Part shown: in pieces, positions 7,834 to 9,107 of the stretch
Position numbering within the stretch: the first letter of the stretch is position 1
Layout: every line of letters begins with the position of its first letter
Origin: Gemmatimonadaceae bacterium
GTDB lineage: Bacteria; Latescibacterota; UBA2968; UBA8231
NCBI GenBank assembly: GCA_002726335.1
Contig: PBSR01000116.1
Location: 1 to 9,107 of the forward strand
DNA: 9,107 nucleotides
Direction: 5' to 3'
Made by a program: the position numbers and the translations under genes
The notes under the pieces: generated by a model
The model's input: the letters and a program-made list of their open reading frames with translations, nothing else
Database searches by the model: none
What the model was told of the DNA's origin: nothing

Positions 7834-8666
7834 TGCCGAACCCCGTCACCAACCTGCGCACCTTCGGGATCCTCACCACACTCATCGGTGTGGGAGCCCT
7901 GCTCCTGGCGCCTTTCGCCTGGTTGCTGTCGACGGCGCTCAAACACGAATCCGCGGACCTGTTCGCCTACCCGCCTCAATGGATTCCGGATCCCATCGTC
8001 TTCAGAAACTTCGCCAAGGCCTGGGACATCCTGCCCTTTCCGCTCTACATCTTCAACACCTTCTTTATCGCCATCACAACGGTGTTCCTCACGCTGTTCC
8101 TGTGTTCCCTCACCGGCTACGCCCTGGCACGGATGCAGTTCCGGGGACGCGGTGTCGTGTTGTACGCCGTCCTGGCAACGACCATGGTCCCCTTTCAGGT
8201 GCTGCTGATCCCGCTGTTCATCGTCACCCTGCGGCTGGGACTCGTCGACTCCTACGCCGGGGTCATACTGCCGGTAGCGGTCAACGCCTTCGGTATCTTC
8301 CTGATGCGGCAGGCCTTCACCACCGTACCCCGCGATCTCGAGGATGCTGCCCGCATCGATGGCTGTGGTGATTTCACCATCTACGCCCGCATCATGCTGC
8401 CCCTGGTGAAGCCGGCGATGGCCACCCTCGCCGCCTTCACCTTCGTCGCCCAGTGGAACGACTTCCTCTGGCCACTGGTCGTACTCAAGAGCCGCGAGTA
8501 TTACACGCTGCAGCTGGGGCTGGCGAGCCTGCAGGGAGTCTTCGGCGTCAACTGGCGCTATATCAGCGCTGCCTCCATCATCGCTCTGGCGCCGACCATC
8601 GCCTTCTTTCTGTTGACGCAGCGGTTCTTCACGCGCGGTCTTGCCGCGGGCGCCGTCAAGGAGTGA
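7833..8666 (+). CDS. ABC sugar transporter permease, MalG/UgpE type
   Basis: This 277-residue membrane protein starts at an ATG sharing one base with the preceding TGA (TGATG), a clear coupling arrangement. Its first membrane segment is at about 10-33, with several more following. It has the usual MalG-type features: PFAWLLSTALK after the first helix, YALARMQFRGR before the third, ATTMVPFQVLLIPLF, and the EAA loop LEDAARIDGCGDF (169 onward) with Gly177 and IMLPLVKP after it. The late FVAQWNDFLWPLVVL helix and the TQRFFTRGLAAGAVKE C-terminus are typical of this family. It forms the heterodimeric channel with the upstream permease. No ATP-binding subunit follows: the next gene encodes a CBM9-like protein. 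Confidence 0.93.
   Translation: MPNPVTNLRTFGILTTLIGVGALLLAPFAWLLSTALKHESADLFAYPPQWIPDPIVFRNFAKAWDILPFPLYIFNTFFIAITTVFLTLFLCSLTGYALARMQFRGRGVVLYAVLATTMVPFQVLLIPLFIVTLRLGLVDSYAGVILPVAVNAFGIFLMRQAFTTVPRDLEDAARIDGCGDFTIYARIMLPLVKPAMATLAAFTFVAQWNDFLWPLVVLKSREYYTLQLGLASLQGVFGVNWRYISAASIIALAPTIAFFLLTQRFFTRGLAAGAVKE
8658..8663 (+). promoter_or_regulatory. Ribosome binding site AAGGAG for the gene at 8674
   Basis: AAGGAG lies 10 nt before the ATG at 8674 and is contained in the last codons of the preceding permease gene. It fixes the start of the last gene in the window and supports its being a real member of the operon. Confidence 0.6.
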
Positions 8667-8673
8667 ACGTGCC

Positions 8674-9107
8674 ATGTACCGTCTGACCCGCACCGCCACG
8701 CTGTTGCTCCTACCCGTCTTCGTGGCGGCCACGCCTGAGGGCACACCTGTCCTCGACGTGCCTGTTCTCGACGTGCCGCGGATCCCGGCACTGGCGGCCG
8801 CTCCGGTCATCGACGGCGTCCTGTCCGACTCGGCCTGGGTTGCGGCGGCCACCGTCGACTCCTTCGGCTTCCCCTGGTGGGAGTCGGGCGAAAAACAACC
8901 GACGGTGGCTCGTGTGACCTGGGATGCGGATGCCCTCTACGTCGCCTTTGAGTCCCGCGATCGCAATGTGTCCGCCGTGCAGGCCAACCGCGACGATCCT
9001 GTCTCTCGCGACGACTGCGTCGAGGTCTTCTTCGCGCCCGATTCAGCCGATGTCGCCAGCTACTTCAATTTCGAGTTCAACGCCCTCGGTACGATCCTCG
9101 ACCGCTC
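8674..9107 (+). CDS. Exported CBM9-like domain protein, 3' truncated
   Basis: The frame opens at ATG 8674, 7 bp after the permease stop, and stays open to the window end (144 codons visible). A short signal peptide (LTRTATLLLLPVFVAA, probable cut near Ala19) is followed by a proline-rich linker with a duplicated PVLDV unit. From about residue 43 the sequence matches the carbohydrate-binding family 9-like (DOMON-related) pattern: APVIDGVLSDSAW, then VTWDADALYVAFESRD, then SRDDCVEVFFAPD and FNFEFNALG. Such domains bind glycans or sugars, and in uncultured FCB bacteria they often form the N-terminus of larger secreted proteins. What follows the domain is outside the window, so an attached enzyme or sorting domain is possible. 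Its place after a sugar importer suggests a role in extracellular glycan capture; this is inference. Confidence 0.85.
   Translation, partial: MYRLTRTATLLLLPVFVAATPEGTPVLDVPVLDVPRIPALAAAPVIDGVLSDSAWVAAATVDSFGFPWWESGEKQPTVARVTWDADALYVAFESRDRNVSAVQANRDDPVSRDDCVEVFFAPDSADVASYFNFEFNALGTILDR
8746..8775 (+). repeat. Tandem 15-bp direct repeat (2 copies) in the signal peptide-CBM9 linker
   Basis: Two adjacent 15-bp units, 8746-8760 and 8761-8775, differ at a single base (CCTGTCCTCGACGTG against CCTGTTCTCGACGTG). They encode PVLDV twice and keep the frame. The repeat lies between the signal peptide and the CBM9-like domain, where length is usually free to vary, so a recent slippage duplication is likely. 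Confidence 0.85.

Noticed and set aside
7821..8852. 343-codon minus-strand open frame opposite the second permease
   Set aside because: The translation is rich in Gln, Glu and Gly with no domain, and it is explained by the antisense of hydrophobic membrane-helix codons.

Overview
This is a GC-rich window in which every supportable gene lies on the + strand. Neighbours overlap or sit 7-43 bp apart, so the whole stretch reads as one operon, cut at both ends. There are eight protein genes, six complete and two truncated by the window edges. I see no RNA gene, insertion sequence, CRISPR array or convincing terminator, and no gene-free stretch longer than 43 bp.

Organism: the protein at 3229-5577 ends in a FlgD-like / type IX secretion (Por-type) sorting domain that begins with a 'SNYPNPFN' motif. 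It is an exported sorbosone-dehydrogenase-like protein, and the last gene encodes an exported CBM9-like protein. This style, combined with high GC and a sugar-acid enolase-superfamily enzyme, suggests an uncultured FCB-group bacterium such as Candidatus Latescibacterota. Eisenbacteria, Krumholzibacteriota, KSB1 or Gemmatimonadota relatives are possible. This is inference from protein style, not from a marker gene.

Layout: (1) 1-810, C-terminal part of a mannonate-dehydratase (UxuA) family enzyme. (2) 823-1947, enolase-superfamily (mandelate racemase/muconate lactonizing type) enzyme. (3) 1944-3185, a cytosolic-looking two-domain protein with an N-terminal beta-sandwich and a transglutaminase-like C/H/D core. 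(4) 3229-5577, secreted beta-propeller of the glucose/sorbosone dehydrogenase family with beta-sandwich domains and a C-terminal sorting domain. (5-7) 5588-8666, a sugar-type ABC importer: lipoprotein binding protein plus two permeases, with no ATPase gene in view. (8) 8674-9107, start of an exported CBM9-like protein.

How they may work together (inference): a surface-anchored propeller and a CBM9-like protein would handle or oxidise a carbohydrate outside the cell. The ABC importer would bring in the sugar or sugar acid. The enolase-superfamily enzyme and the mannonate dehydratase would convert it toward 2-keto-3-deoxy sugar acids. The transglutaminase-like protein has no obvious place in that route and is the least explained member. 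Another point for a second look is the tyrosine in the enolase-superfamily enzyme where the second catalytic lysine is expected.
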